In this document: one piece after another, positions 15,744 to 24,269 of the stretch
Numbering within the stretch: the stretch's first letter is position 1
Layout of the letters: each line of letters begins with the position of its first letter
Assembly (NCBI RefSeq): GCF_002482975.1
Contig: NZ_DLHA01000028.1
Location: 62,001 to 126,000, forward strand
Direction of reading: 5' to 3'
DNA from: Flavobacterium sp. UBA7680
GTDB lineage: Bacteria > Bacteroidota > Bacteroidia > Flavobacteriales > Flavobacteriaceae
DNA: 64,000 nucleotides
The notes under the pieces: generated by a model
What the model was told of the DNA's origin: nothing
Database searches by the model: none
Seen by the model: only the letters and a program-made list of their open reading frames with translations
Program-made: the position numbers and the translations under genes

Positions 15744-16421
15744 ATGAAAAAAATTACTTTTTTATTATTTGCCATTACTTTAATTACATTCAAAACAACT
15801 GCTCAGGATTCAAAAGTTAAATTTGGAGTGCAAGCCGGACTAACTTATTCAAAATTTAGAGGTTATGAATCTTTCACAGGTGAAAAACCTGGTTTTTCCT
15901 ATTTATTTGGAGTTTCACTTCAATATAAATTAAATGAAAGCCTCTCTTTAAGAGCTGATTTAAGTTATGACAGAAAAACACAAGTTACTAAAGGATCAAC
16001 AATAGATTGGTATTCTGAATCACCAGTAATCTCACCAGATGCGATTTATAATTTTAAAGGAACTACATACCTAAATTATATTACACTTCCCATAATGCTA
16101 AAATTCAATTTCACTCACAATAAGAGTTTTTATATAAATGGTGGACCTTATTTAGGCTATTTACTTAAATCCGGAATGAAGTATGAAACTTCCCGTCCAC
16201 AAGACTCAGATGAAGATATTGAAGATACCAAATACAGAAAGTCAATAGATTTTGGAATTTCAGCAGGTTTTGGAAAAGAATTTAAGTTAAATGATAACCA
16301 TTCTATTTATGTTGAATTACGAGAAAATTTAGGATTAACTGACATTGCTAAACCTGCGATGCCAACTGATGAATCTATGAAAACAAATTCTCTTAATTTA
16401 ATTACTGGATTTACATTTTAA
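15744..16421 (+). CDS. Outer-membrane beta-barrel (porin-family) protein
   Basis: A 225-residue protein with signal peptide MKKITFLLFAITLITFKTTA; the start at 15744 is set by that peptide. The mature part is an OmpA/OprF-like eight-stranded barrel: it opens KFGVQAGLTYSKFRGY and has alternating strands such as LFGVSLQYKLNESLSLRADL and IDFGISAGFGKEFKL. It ends in the aromatic C-terminal residue expected of outer-membrane barrels (NLITGFTF). It matches the 'outer membrane protein beta-barrel' (PF13568-like) proteins of Bacteroidetes. A loop carries the acidic run PQDSDEDIEDTK. Confidence 0.8.
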   Translation: MKKITFLLFAITLITFKTTAQDSKVKFGVQAGLTYSKFRGYESFTGEKPGFSYLFGVSLQYKLNESLSLRADLSYDRKTQVTKGSTIDWYSESPVISPDAIYNFKGTTYLNYITLPIMLKFNFTHNKSFYINGGPYLGYLLKSGMKYETSRPQDSDEDIEDTKYRKSIDFGISAGFGKEFKLNDNHSIYVELRENLGLTDIAKPAMPTDESMKTNSLNLITGFTF

Positions 16422-16528
16422 TTCATTTTTATCATTTTCCTACAGCAATTTCATAAATTAGAGGTTTCAAGAAAAGAAGGAAGTTAAACTAACTTCTCAC
16501 ATTTAACTTATAACATCTAACGTTGAAA

Positions 16529-16996
16529 ATGAAACCAGAAAACAACAAATTTGCAAAAGCCGAAATGCTGATTAGAAAACCTGTTTCAGAAGTTTTTCAG
16601 GCTTTTATTGATCCGGAAATTACCAGTAAATTTTGGTTTACAAAAGGTTCCGGAAGATTAGAAGAAAACCAAAAAACCGAATGGACTTGGGAAATGTATG
16701 GTTTTTCACTTTCGGTTAAAACATTGGTTTTACAGGAAAATAAAAAGATTGTTATTGAATGGGGAAATCCTGATGAAACGACTTTAGTTGAATGGATTTT
16801 TACACCGCTAAACGAAAATGAAACTTTCGTGAGCATTACAAACTCAGGTTTAAAAGGAGATTCAGATAAAATTATCGATCAGGTTCGCAATTCTACCGAA
16901 GGTTTTACGTTAGTTTTAGCCGGAGCAAAAGCATTTTTGGAACATCAATTACAGTTAAATTTAGTTTTGGACAGATTCCCAAAAGGGCTGGCATAG
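16529..16996 (+). CDS. SRPBCC (AHSA1-like) domain protein
   Basis: A 155-residue member of the activator of Hsp90 ATPase-1-like family. It shows AEMLIRKPVSEVFQAFIDPE, then ITSKFWFTKGSGRLEENQKT and the strand EWTWEMYGFSLSVKTLVL, all standard for the fold. The ATG at 16529 is preferred over the in-frame TTG two codons upstream. A DUF1801 protein follows, an arrangement that recurs in Bacteroidetes near small stress-type genes. Ligand unknown. Confidence 0.8.
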   Translation: MKPENNKFAKAEMLIRKPVSEVFQAFIDPEITSKFWFTKGSGRLEENQKTEWTWEMYGFSLSVKTLVLQENKKIVIEWGNPDETTLVEWIFTPLNENETFVSITNSGLKGDSDKIIDQVRNSTEGFTLVLAGAKAFLEHQLQLNLVLDRFPKGLA

Positions 16997-17083
16997 AAAA
17001 GTTTCATGTTTCAAGTTTCTTTAGTTTCAAGTTCTCTACAGCAACCTGAAACTTGAAACATGAAACAAAAAAAACTAAAAATC

Positions 17084-17452
17084 ATGGATACAAAGAAACC
17101 CGAAAATATCGACGAATACATTGGCGCATTTCCCAATGATGTTCAGGAAATTTTAGAGAAAGTTAGAATGACGATTCAGAAAGCAGCGCCGGATGCAAAG
17201 GAAAAAATCAGCTATTCGATGCCGGCTTTTGACCAAAACGGAATCGTGGTTTATTTTGCGGCTTTTAAAAATCATATAGGATTGTATGCTTTACCTAGCG
17301 GACATGAAGCTTTTGCGGCAGAACTTTCTAAGTATAAATCTGGGAAAGGTTCGGTTCAGTTTCCTTTAAAAGAAAAAATGCCATATGATTTAATTACTAA
17401 AATTGTGAAATTTAGAGTAAAGCAAAATCTGGAGAAAGCGAAAAAGAAATAA
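17084..17452 (+). CDS. DUF1801 (YdhG-like) protein
   Basis: A 122-residue protein. The start at 17084 (MDTKKPENIDEYIGAFPNDV) follows the family's usual N-terminus; the upstream extension from 17060 is translated from a dispersed 'TGAAACTTGAAACATGAAAC' repeat and is rejected. Diagnostic segments are KISYSMPAFDQNGIVVYFAA and HIGLYALPSGHEAF. Relatives include the Bacillus frataxin homologue YdhG (Fra), which has been described as an iron donor, but function here is not established. The following gene starts five bases later. Confidence 0.8.
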   Translation: MDTKKPENIDEYIGAFPNDVQEILEKVRMTIQKAAPDAKEKISYSMPAFDQNGIVVYFAAFKNHIGLYALPSGHEAFAAELSKYKSGKGSVQFPLKEKMPYDLITKIVKFRVKQNLEKAKKK

Positions 17453-17457
17453 CCGAA

Positions 17458-18141
17458 ATGAATTTAGCAGAACATTACAATCAACTTTATAAAACATCTT
17501 CTGAAACTATTTTAAGCGGAAATTACAGTTTAGATTCCAAAATAAATGATACTTCAGATTCCCGATTTGGTATTACACTTCTCCTCCGCCCCAGCGAAAA
17601 AATAAAAAGCAATATTCAGCTGTTTTTAAATGAATTAAAAGCCGTTGAACCTAATCAATATTATTATCCTAATTCTGATATTCATATTACGGTAATGTCG
17701 ATTATTTCGTGTTATGAAGGTTTTAGTTTAGATAAAATTAATGTTGAAGATTATATCAAGATTATCGAGAAAAGTTTAGAAGATTTAGGCGAAATCAAAA
17801 TTGAATTTCGCGGCGTTACAGCTTCAAATTCTGCTATTATGATTCAGGGATTTCCTTTTGATGAAACTTTGAATAATTTAAGAAATAAACTTCGGGAGAA
17901 TTTTAGAAATTCAACTTTGGAACAAAGTATTGATAGTCGTTATTCAATTGCTACAGCGCATTCAACAGTAATGCGTTTTACAGAAAATCTTCAAAATCCT
18001 GAAAAATTAATTGAAGTTGTTGAGCAATTTCGAGATTATAATTTTGGAGATTTCACAGCCGATAAACTCGAATTAGTTTTTAATGATTGGTATCAGAGAG
18101 AAGAAAACACAATTCACTTAGAAGATTTTCTAACAAATTGA
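17458..18141 (+). CDS. 2'-5' RNA ligase/cyclic phosphodiesterase-superfamily (2H) protein
   Basis: A 227-residue protein of the 2H phosphoesterase superfamily. Two HxT/S motifs, the hallmark of the fold, are present: DIHITVMSII (about residues 76-85) and TAHSTVMRFT (about residues 163-172). Members cleave or form 2',5' or 2',3'-cyclic phosphodiesters in RNA or nucleotides; in bacteria the natural substrate is often unknown. It follows the DUF1801 gene with almost no gap. It is 40 kb from the RNA-repair cluster at 57-63 kb and is not obviously part of it. Confidence 0.8.
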   Translation: MNLAEHYNQLYKTSSETILSGNYSLDSKINDTSDSRFGITLLLRPSEKIKSNIQLFLNELKAVEPNQYYYPNSDIHITVMSIISCYEGFSLDKINVEDYIKIIEKSLEDLGEIKIEFRGVTASNSAIMIQGFPFDETLNNLRNKLRENFRNSTLEQSIDSRYSIATAHSTVMRFTENLQNPEKLIEVVEQFRDYNFGDFTADKLELVFNDWYQREENTIHLEDFLTN

Positions 18142-18145
18142 AATA

Positions 18146-18229
18146 GCCACGAATTACACTAATTTCCACGAATTTTTATTTTTAATTAGTGTAATTGCTT
18201 CGCCTGTTCGCTATCGCTCGGGTCGTGGC
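18146..18229. repeat. Inverted repeat with GCCACGAATTACACTAAT arms
   Basis: The arms GCCACGAATTACACTAAT and ATTAGTGTAATT...CGTGGC form a long imperfect hairpin between two convergent genes. It could serve as a bidirectional terminator, but its arms also match the dispersed repeat style of this genome. Confidence 0.6.
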
Positions 18230-18233
18230 AAAC

Positions 18234-18599
18234 TTATTTTTTAAATGTTCCGAAATGCCACAATACCCCAGACGGATCGTGCAGAAAACATTCACTTCCC
18301 CAGTCTAAATGGCGTGTTGGCGTTAGTTTTACGCCATATTTTTCAGTTAAATTTAAGGCTAAAAGTTCCTTATAATAACGATCAGTATCATCAACTTCAA
18401 GAAAAATCATCGTGTTTTCAATCCAGCTTTTATCATAATAATCTTGTAGATAAAAGGCAGTTTCTCCTGATTTAAAAACAGAAAAATTAGATTCTAAAAC
18501 TACTTCTTCAAATCCTAAATCACGATAAAAACTTCTCGAAACGTCAAAGTCTTTTGCTCCAATAAATGGTCGAATTGATTTTATTTTGTGGTTCATCAT
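18234..18599 (-). CDS. VOC-superfamily (glyoxalase/bleomycin-resistance-like) protein
   Basis: A 121-residue protein with the paired beta-alpha-beta-beta-beta modules of the vicinal oxygen chelate fold. It opens IKSIRPFIGAKDFDVSRSFY RDLGF, a typical first module, and ends ECFLHDPSGVLWHFGTFKK, where the DPSG-x-x-W/H motif is diagnostic. A complete metal triad is not obvious, so a binding or immunity role is as possible as an enzyme. ATG ATG occurs at the start; the second would remove one residue. Confidence 0.8.
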   Translation of the reverse strand: MMNHKIKSIRPFIGAKDFDVSRSFYRDLGFEEVVLESNFSVFKSGETAFYLQDYYDKSWIENTMIFLEVDDTDRYYKELLALNLTEKYGVKLTPTRHLDWGSECFLHDPSGVLWHFGTFKK

Positions 18600-18614
18600 T
18601 GCTTTATTTTAAAT

Positions 18615-19181
18615 TCAAAAATCTATTTGATCCAATTGACAAAACCAATTGGAGTGACAATCACTAATTACACAACCACCTTGTTTATAAGTAATCTTTT
18701 CTTTTTCCTCTTTAGAAATTATTTTTCCATTTTTATCAGTTTCATTACCATTCTTGTCTTCATATGTAATTTTAGCAATTAGCCCGTATTTAATTGGAAT
18801 TACATTATCATTTTTATGGCAAACTGGACATATATTGTCATTCTCTTTATTATATGGACAAACGGAACAATATGGAATTTCTAAATTTATAATCTCATTT
18901 TCTTTCAATGAATGTTTGTAAAATCTATTTAATGGATAAGTCCTTGGATTAAGATATATCCGCACTGGACCAGCTTCTAAGTTTTCAAAAACGAAATTTA
19001 AATCTTTATCAACTTTTACACTGTCAATTCTTTTACTTGTTTTAAGAATGATAAAAGTATTTTCAGAAACTTTTTTATAGTTTTCTACATCTTTTAAAAT
19101 CAATTTACCATTTATTCTTCCACCTTGAGAAAAACAGAAAAATGATGTTAGAAGAAAACATAGAAATAGTTTTTCTTTCAT
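18615..19181 (-). CDS. Exported hypothetical protein with a four-cysteine zinc-ribbon-like motif
   Basis: A 188-residue protein with a signal peptide (MKEKLFLCFLLTSFFCFSQG). The first half resembles a short beta-sandwich domain of the carboxypeptidase regulatory type (INGKLILKDVENYKKV, then FVFENLEAGPVRIYLNP). The middle has two close CxxC pairs, CSVC and CPVC, separated by 11 residues in YCSVCPYNKENDNICPVCHK. Two further Cys lie near the end. A metal site in an exported protein is unusual; a disulfide cluster is an alternative. No family recognised. Confidence 0.55.
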   Translation of the reverse strand: MKEKLFLCFLLTSFFCFSQGGRINGKLILKDVENYKKVSENTFIILKTSKRIDSVKVDKDLNFVFENLEAGPVRIYLNPRTYPLNRFYKHSLKENEIINLEIPYCSVCPYNKENDNICPVCHKNDNVIPIKYGLIAKITYEDKNGNETDKNGKIISKEEKEKITYKQGGCVISDCHSNWFCQLDQIDF

Positions 19182-19224
19182 TTAGTAATTAATTTTAAAA
19201 GAATAAAGCTAAACTTTAGAATAT

Positions 19225-19968
19225 TTATTTATCAAACCCAAGCTGTTTACGTAAATCTAAATTCAAACTGTATTGTTCCTGAATTGGAATTATTTTTCGG
19301 GTATTTTTATTAATATCGTTTCCTTCAGCAGTCCATAAAAATGGATAAAAATTGAATACTTCGTCGCCTTTTAATTTAGAGACTTCTGTTCTCCAGTCCT
19401 TCCATCTGTTGCCTTCGTAAAACTTATCTAAATCATTGCTAAAACAAAAACCTAAAAATTCAGAATACGTAATATCTAGTGGTTCAAACTCCAGATTATC
19501 GGGAGAAAAATAATAAATTTTGCCTACATCTGTTCCTAATCCTCCTCCATTTAAAAAATAAAAACCGCCAATTGCATCATCTGCAATTAATAAAAAAGCA
19601 GGTGTTTCTCCAAATTCATTAAATGATTTTCCTTTATTCCAATCTGGCAGGGAACGATTAAATTTTAAACTTCCGGAACCCAAAATCCTAATCCAGCCAT
19701 CATCAACTAAAATTCCGCCAGTATTAAAAATAACCGCTCCCATTGTCGAGCGGGTTGTAACCTGAGTTTTATACAAAGCATCTTTTGCTTTTACTGCATC
19801 AACAGGTAAAATCTCAACCTTATTTTTTGCTGTTTTAATCCAATCTTCTACAAGTGTCCAGCCCGGGTCTGCTTTATCAATAAGTTCTTCGGCTTTTTTC
19901 ATTTTGTTTTGTGCAGTCGCTGCAAAAGTTAAAAATGTCAATACAATTAACGGAAACTTTGGTATCAT
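19225..19968 (-). CDS. DUF2625 domain protein, exported
   Basis: A 247-residue protein. A signal peptide (MIPKFPLIVLTFLTFAATAQ) is followed by a globular domain matching my memory of DUF2625: SRSTMGAVIF-type (here TRSTMGAVIFNTGGILVDDG), WIRILGSGSLKFNRSLPDWN and FLLIADDAIGGFYFLNGGGL. The family also occurs without a signal peptide in enterobacteria. Its function is unknown. It lies 24 bases beyond the antiporter gene's 3' side and runs in the same direction. Confidence 0.75.
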   Translation of the reverse strand: MIPKFPLIVLTFLTFAATAQNKMKKAEELIDKADPGWTLVEDWIKTAKNKVEILPVDAVKAKDALYKTQVTTRSTMGAVIFNTGGILVDDGWIRILGSGSLKFNRSLPDWNKGKSFNEFGETPAFLLIADDAIGGFYFLNGGGLGTDVGKIYYFSPDNLEFEPLDITYSEFLGFCFSNDLDKFYEGNRWKDWRTEVSKLKGDEVFNFYPFLWTAEGNDINKNTRKIIPIQEQYSLNLDLRKQLGFDK

Positions 19969-19992
19969 TTAATGGCTTATAATTATTTAAAT

Positions 19993-22140
19993 CTAACCCT
20001 TCTTCAAAATACTTCCTAAACCGCGTCCAATTTGTTCGATTGCTTCTAAACTTTTGGTTAACGGTGATGCGGTAAAATCTTCGTAGGCATCCATAGAACT
20101 GATTTTACGATCGTCTTGCGGATAAACCAGAATGATGTTATTATTGTTGAAGAATTTTTCAAATTTTTGAGGCAGTCTGTCAAAAATAGAATGATATGAA
20201 ACAGAACCTTTTCGCGATAAATTGAAAACAATTAAATCCGTTTCACGAATCTCATCTGAAATCGATTCAAAATCATCCCATTCTATCACACTTTTAAAAC
20301 CTAATTTGGCATTCAGTCGAAGATTATTTGCAATCTGCTGAATGGTTTGATGCGTTTTATATTCGGCATAAATTACAATCGGAATACTTAATTCTTGCGA
20401 TAATCGGCAGATTTTCTGTAATAAAAGATGGAATCCAATTCCTCTTTCTGAAAACGGCGGACAAATAAACACCAATCTTTTATCTTCAATAAATGTTTTT
20501 TGAAATCTGCTAATAAACAAACTCTTGTCAACATTGTTTATGATCGAATCTACATTTTCCCCAAAAATTTTATCCAAGAAACCTGTTTTCTTTGGCCAGC
20601 CCACAATCACAATGTCTGACATTATTTCTTTAGAAGTTCTGGCAATTCCACTCGCCGGATTATGGTCGATTCTTGCAATTGTATTTATTTTCACTTCAGA
20701 TGCTGAACCTTGAATTACAAACTTATCAACCGCTTTTCGGTATTTTAAAATGTTCTTTTCGGCTTGATCGTTATTTGGTACAATCGTTAAAAGCGTAATC
20801 GGATTTGATGATTTTTTATCTTTTATTAAAAGTGCAAAATCCAGCAAACTGGCTGCAGCCGAAGTTTTTGCCAGCGGAATTAAAATATGCTCGTCTAAAA
20901 TTTGATCTTTATCTGCGTCTGTATGTGAAATTTCTTCTTCGCAAATGGCTATTTTCTTAGCTGCTTTTTCGGTTGCAAAAGAAGCCACAATACAAGTAAT
21001 CAGAATTAAAATAATAGTTCCGTTTAAGATATTTTCATCCAGAATTTTTGCCTTAAAACCAACTAAAATTACAGCCAGAGTTGCGGCGGCATGCGCGCTG
21101 CTCAAACCAAAAATAAGCTGTCTTTCGGTTTTACTGTATTTAAAAACGACTTGCGTAAAAAAGGCTGCAATCCATTTTCCAAAAATAGCCACTACACTCA
21201 AAGTTCCGGCAACAATTAAAGCCGTTGGTCCGCTTAAAATTACGCTGATATCAACGAGCATTCCAACAGAAATCAGGAAAAACGGAATAAATAAGGAGTT
21301 CCCAATAAATTCAATTCTGTTCATTAAAGCCGACGATTGCGGAATTAAAGGATTTAAGGCTAAACCGGCAACGAACGCGCCAATAATAGGCTCTACTCCT
21401 GCTACTTCTGCCAAAAAGGCTGCAAAGAAAACGACAGAAAGAACAAAAATATAATGGGCGTGTTTTTCACTTTCCAGTTTTTTGAAAAACCATTTGGCAA
21501 TTCTCGGAATCAATAAAAACATAATGGCAGAGAAAATCGCCAATGAAATACCTAATTTGATCCAAAAAGCCTGATTTAAACTTCCCTGACTACTTCCCAT
21601 AATTACAGCCAGAATAATCAAAACGGCGGTATCTGTTAAAATAGTTCCTCCCACGGTAATAGCAACAGCCTGATTTTTTGCAATTCCGAGTTTACTCACA
21701 ATTGGATAGGCTACCAAAGTATGTGTCGCAAACATACTAGCCGTTAAAAAACTGGCGTTGAAATCGTATTGCAGTAAATAAAAACAAACCGGAAAACCTA
21801 TGGAAAGCGGCAGAATAAACGTGAAAAATCCGAACAATAAACTCTTGTTTCGATTGGCTTTAAACTCATTCATATCGAGTTCCAAACCCGCAATAAACAT
21901 AATGTACAAAAGCCCGATTGTCGAAAATAAATCAACAGCAGAGTTTTTAGCCAAAATATTAAGTCCGTGCGGCCCAATGATAACTCCAGAAATAATCAAA
22001 CCAATAATTCCCGGAATATTTATTTTTTTAAGTAAAATGGGTGACAGCAGAATAATGAAAAGTATTAAAGAGAAAATCAATACTGGGTTGCTGAGAGGTA
22101 GTTCAAATTCGTGTATAAAATGCTTGAAAAATTCTATCAT
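19993..22140 (-). CDS. CPA2-type cation:proton antiporter with C-terminal UspA-like region
   Basis: A 715-residue inner-membrane monovalent cation/proton antiporter of the KefB/NapA group. About twelve membrane helices cover residues 20-400. They include GLLYIMFIAGLELDMNEFKA with the acidic ion-site motif, VGVEPIIGAFVAGLALNP (given here as AGVEPIIGAFVAGLALNPL) and HAAATLAVILVGFKAKILDE. The soluble C-terminus (about residues 420-700) contains two UspA-like alpha/beta segments (HILIPLAKTSAAASLLDFAL and IVIYAEYKTHQTIQQIANNL) instead of a TrkA-N domain. This points to regulation by nucleotide or stress signals. Bacteroidetes have many such fusions. Confidence 0.85.
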   Translation of the reverse strand: MIEFFKHFIHEFELPLSNPVLIFSLILFIILLSPILLKKINIPGIIGLIISGVIIGPHGLNILAKNSAVDLFSTIGLLYIMFIAGLELDMNEFKANRNKSLLFGFFTFILPLSIGFPVCFYLLQYDFNASFLTASMFATHTLVAYPIVSKLGIAKNQAVAITVGGTILTDTAVLIILAVIMGSSQGSLNQAFWIKLGISLAIFSAIMFLLIPRIAKWFFKKLESEKHAHYIFVLSVVFFAAFLAEVAGVEPIIGAFVAGLALNPLIPQSSALMNRIEFIGNSLFIPFFLISVGMLVDISVILSGPTALIVAGTLSVVAIFGKWIAAFFTQVVFKYSKTERQLIFGLSSAHAAATLAVILVGFKAKILDENILNGTIILILITCIVASFATEKAAKKIAICEEEISHTDADKDQILDEHILIPLAKTSAAASLLDFALLIKDKKSSNPITLLTIVPNNDQAEKNILKYRKAVDKFVIQGSASEVKINTIARIDHNPASGIARTSKEIMSDIVIVGWPKKTGFLDKIFGENVDSIINNVDKSLFISRFQKTFIEDKRLVFICPPFSERGIGFHLLLQKICRLSQELSIPIVIYAEYKTHQTIQQIANNLRLNAKLGFKSVIEWDDFESISDEIRETDLIVFNLSRKGSVSYHSIFDRLPQKFEKFFNNNNIILVYPQDDRKISSMDAYEDFTASPLTKSLEAIEQIGRGLGSILKKG

Positions 22141-22432
22141 AATATAATTTTATCTTTTTATGGTATTTTAAATTTTCGTAAAAAGACATTGGTAGAATTA
22201 AAACGAAATCATCTACAGTTTCGGTTAATTTTCAATTTTGGGTAATTAAAAGAAACAGCAGATTTTGATAGTTGCATCTCTACAAAAATACCGAAAAAAG
22301 GTGAACATTTTACGAAAACCCCATATTAAGGAATTAAATTTATTTCGTTGTCAAATTGATAAAATTTAATATTTTTTTTAACAAATACGCAAGATTAACA
22401 TTCAAAATTAATCTATCATTGCATTATTCAAT

Positions 22433-22440
22433 TATCTTTG
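22433..22440 (+). promoter_or_regulatory. Probable -7 element for L-serine dehydratase
   Basis: TATCTTTG matches the Bacteroidetes -7 consensus TAnnTTTG and lies 20 bases before the ATG at 22460. A good -33 TTG at the usual 19-21 base spacing is not seen. The remainder of the 319-base divergent gap (22141-22459) is AT-rich and shows no gene or strong structure. Confidence 0.45.
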
Positions 22441-22459
22441 TCTTAACAAAAATTGCACA

Positions 22460-23887
22460 ATGGAAGAATGTATCTCTGTTTTTGATATGCTTAAAATTGG
22501 CGTTGGCCCTTCTAGCTCACATACTTTAGGTCCGTGGAGAGCCGCCGAACGTTTTTTAGAAGAGTTAAAAAATGATTCAATTTTAGATCAGGTTAAACGT
22601 GTAAAAGTCGATTTATACGGTTCTCTTTCCTTAACCGGAAAAGGCCACGCGACTGATTTATCTGTTATGCTTGGTTTAAGTGGTCAGGATCCTGAATATA
22701 TTCCGGTTGAGAATATTGCCGGAATCATTAAAACTATTGAAGATACAAACGAAATCAATCTCGCAAATGAATATAAAATTCCGTTTTATTTTCTGCAGGA
22801 TATTGTTTTCAATAAAGACTTTCTTCCTTTCCATGCCAATGGATTAAAATTCACGGCTTATAAAAATGACGATTCTGAATATGAATCTACTTTTTATTCT
22901 ATTGGCGGCGGATTCGTGGTAAAAGAAGAGCGCGAAAATGCTAAAATCAAAGAAGTTATAAAATGTGCTTTTCCGTTTCCAATTCAAAATGCGGTTGAGC
23001 TTTTAAATTATACGGTTTCTGAAAACAAATCAATCTCTGAGATTGTTTACGAAAACGAAAAATCAATGCGTTCTGAGGAAGAAATTCATTCGGAGTTAAT
23101 GCGCATTTGGAATACAATGTTAGAATGTATGTACATTGGCTGCCATACCGGAGGAATCCTTCCGGGCGGATTACACGTTCGCAGACGCGCTTTTGATATG
23201 CACCAAAATTTAATTGGTTTATCAAATTATAAAGATCCGCAATCTTGGCTGGAAGAAATCAGAAAAACGGAGGTGAAATTTCGTCAGATTTTAAAATGGG
23301 TAAGCTGTTTTGCATTGGCTGTAAATGAAGTAAATGCTTCGTTAGGAAGAGTTGTTACGGCGCCAACAAACGGAAGTGCGGGCGTTATTCCGGCAGTTTT
23401 AATGTATTATCTGGTTATTGAAAATCATGATGCCGGCGAAAAAGAAATCAAACAATTTTTGATGGTTGCCGGAGAAATTGGAAGTATCTTTAAAAAAGGT
23501 TCTACGATTTCTGCTGCTATGGGCGGTTGTCAGGCTGAGATTGGCGTTTCGTCATCAATGGCAGCGGCGGCTCTTTGCGAATTAATGGGCGGAACTCCTG
23601 CTCAGGTTTTAATGGCTGCAGAAATTGCAATGGAACATCATTTAGGTTTAACCTGCGACCCAATTGGTGGTTTGGTTCAGATTCCTTGTATCGAAAGAAA
23701 TACTATGGGTGCTATAAAAGCCATAAACGCAGCAGAATTGGCTCTTGAAACCGATTCTAAAAATGCAAAAGTTCCGTTAGACAAAGTAATTAATACAATG
23801 TGGCAAACGGCAAAAGACATGAATTCTAAATACAAAGAAACCTCAGAAGGCGGACTTGCCATTGCGGTAAACATGGCGGATTGCTAA
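22460..23887 (+). CDS. sdaA: L-serine ammonia-lyase (single-chain, iron-sulfur)
   Basis: A 475-residue enzyme that deaminates L-serine to pyruvate and ammonia with an oxygen-labile [4Fe-4S] cluster. Both parts of the enzyme are fused. The beta domain begins SVFDMLKIGVGPSSSHTLGP with the SSSHT motif, and the alpha domain holds GCHTGGILPGGLHVRRRAFD and the conserved APTNGSAGVIPAVL and GEIGSIFKKGSTIS. Cluster-ligand cysteines are expected in AAMGGCQAEIGVSSS, LTCDPIGGLVQIPC and the C-terminal region, ending NMADC. Length fits the family. Confidence 0.92.
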   Translation: MEECISVFDMLKIGVGPSSSHTLGPWRAAERFLEELKNDSILDQVKRVKVDLYGSLSLTGKGHATDLSVMLGLSGQDPEYIPVENIAGIIKTIEDTNEINLANEYKIPFYFLQDIVFNKDFLPFHANGLKFTAYKNDDSEYESTFYSIGGGFVVKEERENAKIKEVIKCAFPFPIQNAVELLNYTVSENKSISEIVYENEKSMRSEEEIHSELMRIWNTMLECMYIGCHTGGILPGGLHVRRRAFDMHQNLIGLSNYKDPQSWLEEIRKTEVKFRQILKWVSCFALAVNEVNASLGRVVTAPTNGSAGVIPAVLMYYLVIENHDAGEKEIKQFLMVAGEIGSIFKKGSTISAAMGGCQAEIGVSSSMAAAALCELMGGTPAQVLMAAEIAMEHHLGLTCDPIGGLVQIPCIERNTMGAIKAINAAELALETDSKNAKVPLDKVINTMWQTAKDMNSKYKETSEGGLAIAVNMADC

Positions 23888-23892
23888 ATATA

Positions 23893-24047
23893 TTTTTTGC
23901 CACAGATTAAAAGGATTAAAATGATTTTTTCACGCAGATTCTGCAGATTTAAGCAGATTTTATTTAAAATTAAATCTGCTTATTTTTTTTAAAATCTACA
24001 TAAAATAAAAATCTGTGAAAATCCTTTTAATCTGTGGCAAAAAAAAT
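23893..24047. repeat. Inverted repeat (GCCACAGATTAAAAGG family)
   Basis: The left arm TTTTTTGCCACAGATTAAAA and right arm CCTTTTAATCTGTGGCAAAA close a 155-base structure with an inner pair around TTAAGCAGATTT / AAATCTGCTTA. It may terminate sdaA transcription, but copies elsewhere show it is a dispersed repeat. Confidence 0.75.
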
Positions 24048-24064
24048 AAAAACAACTTAATTCA

Positions 24065-24205
24065 GTGTCCGAAAAAGCTTTCATTGAAAAATGTGGAACT
24101 TATATCGAAGCTTCGATAAAATCATCACATAAATATTCTATCATAATGAAAGACAATCAGTTTAGATTAGAATTTAAAGACGGAAAACTTTTTCTGTCGA
24201 AATAA
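24065..24205 (+). CDS. Short reading frame, unrecognised
   Basis: A 46-codon frame starts at GTG 24065 and follows an in-frame stop at 24047. Its translation begins VSEKAFIEKCGTYIEASIKS and ends FRLEFKDGKLFLSK. The amphipathic composition and codon use are protein-like, but no start signal or family is visible. It may be the tail of a decayed gene. Apart from the repeat at 23893 nothing else occupies this 382-base gap. Confidence 0.25.
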   Translation: MSEKAFIEKCGTYIEASIKSSHKYSIIMKDNQFRLEFKDGKLFLSK

Positions 24206-24269
24206 TCTTTTATTGCTGATTCTCAAGTTATAATTATTCAATACTTTTACATCTTCAAAAAAATATAAA

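Noticed and set aside
17458..18141. Assignment of the 2H phosphoesterase gene to the RNA-repair cluster
   Set aside because: It is 40 kb away among unrelated small genes, so the similarity of themes is not enough.
20945..21454. A 169-codon + strand frame
   Set aside because: It lies wholly antisense to the antiporter gene, whose conserved motifs make the minus strand the coding one.
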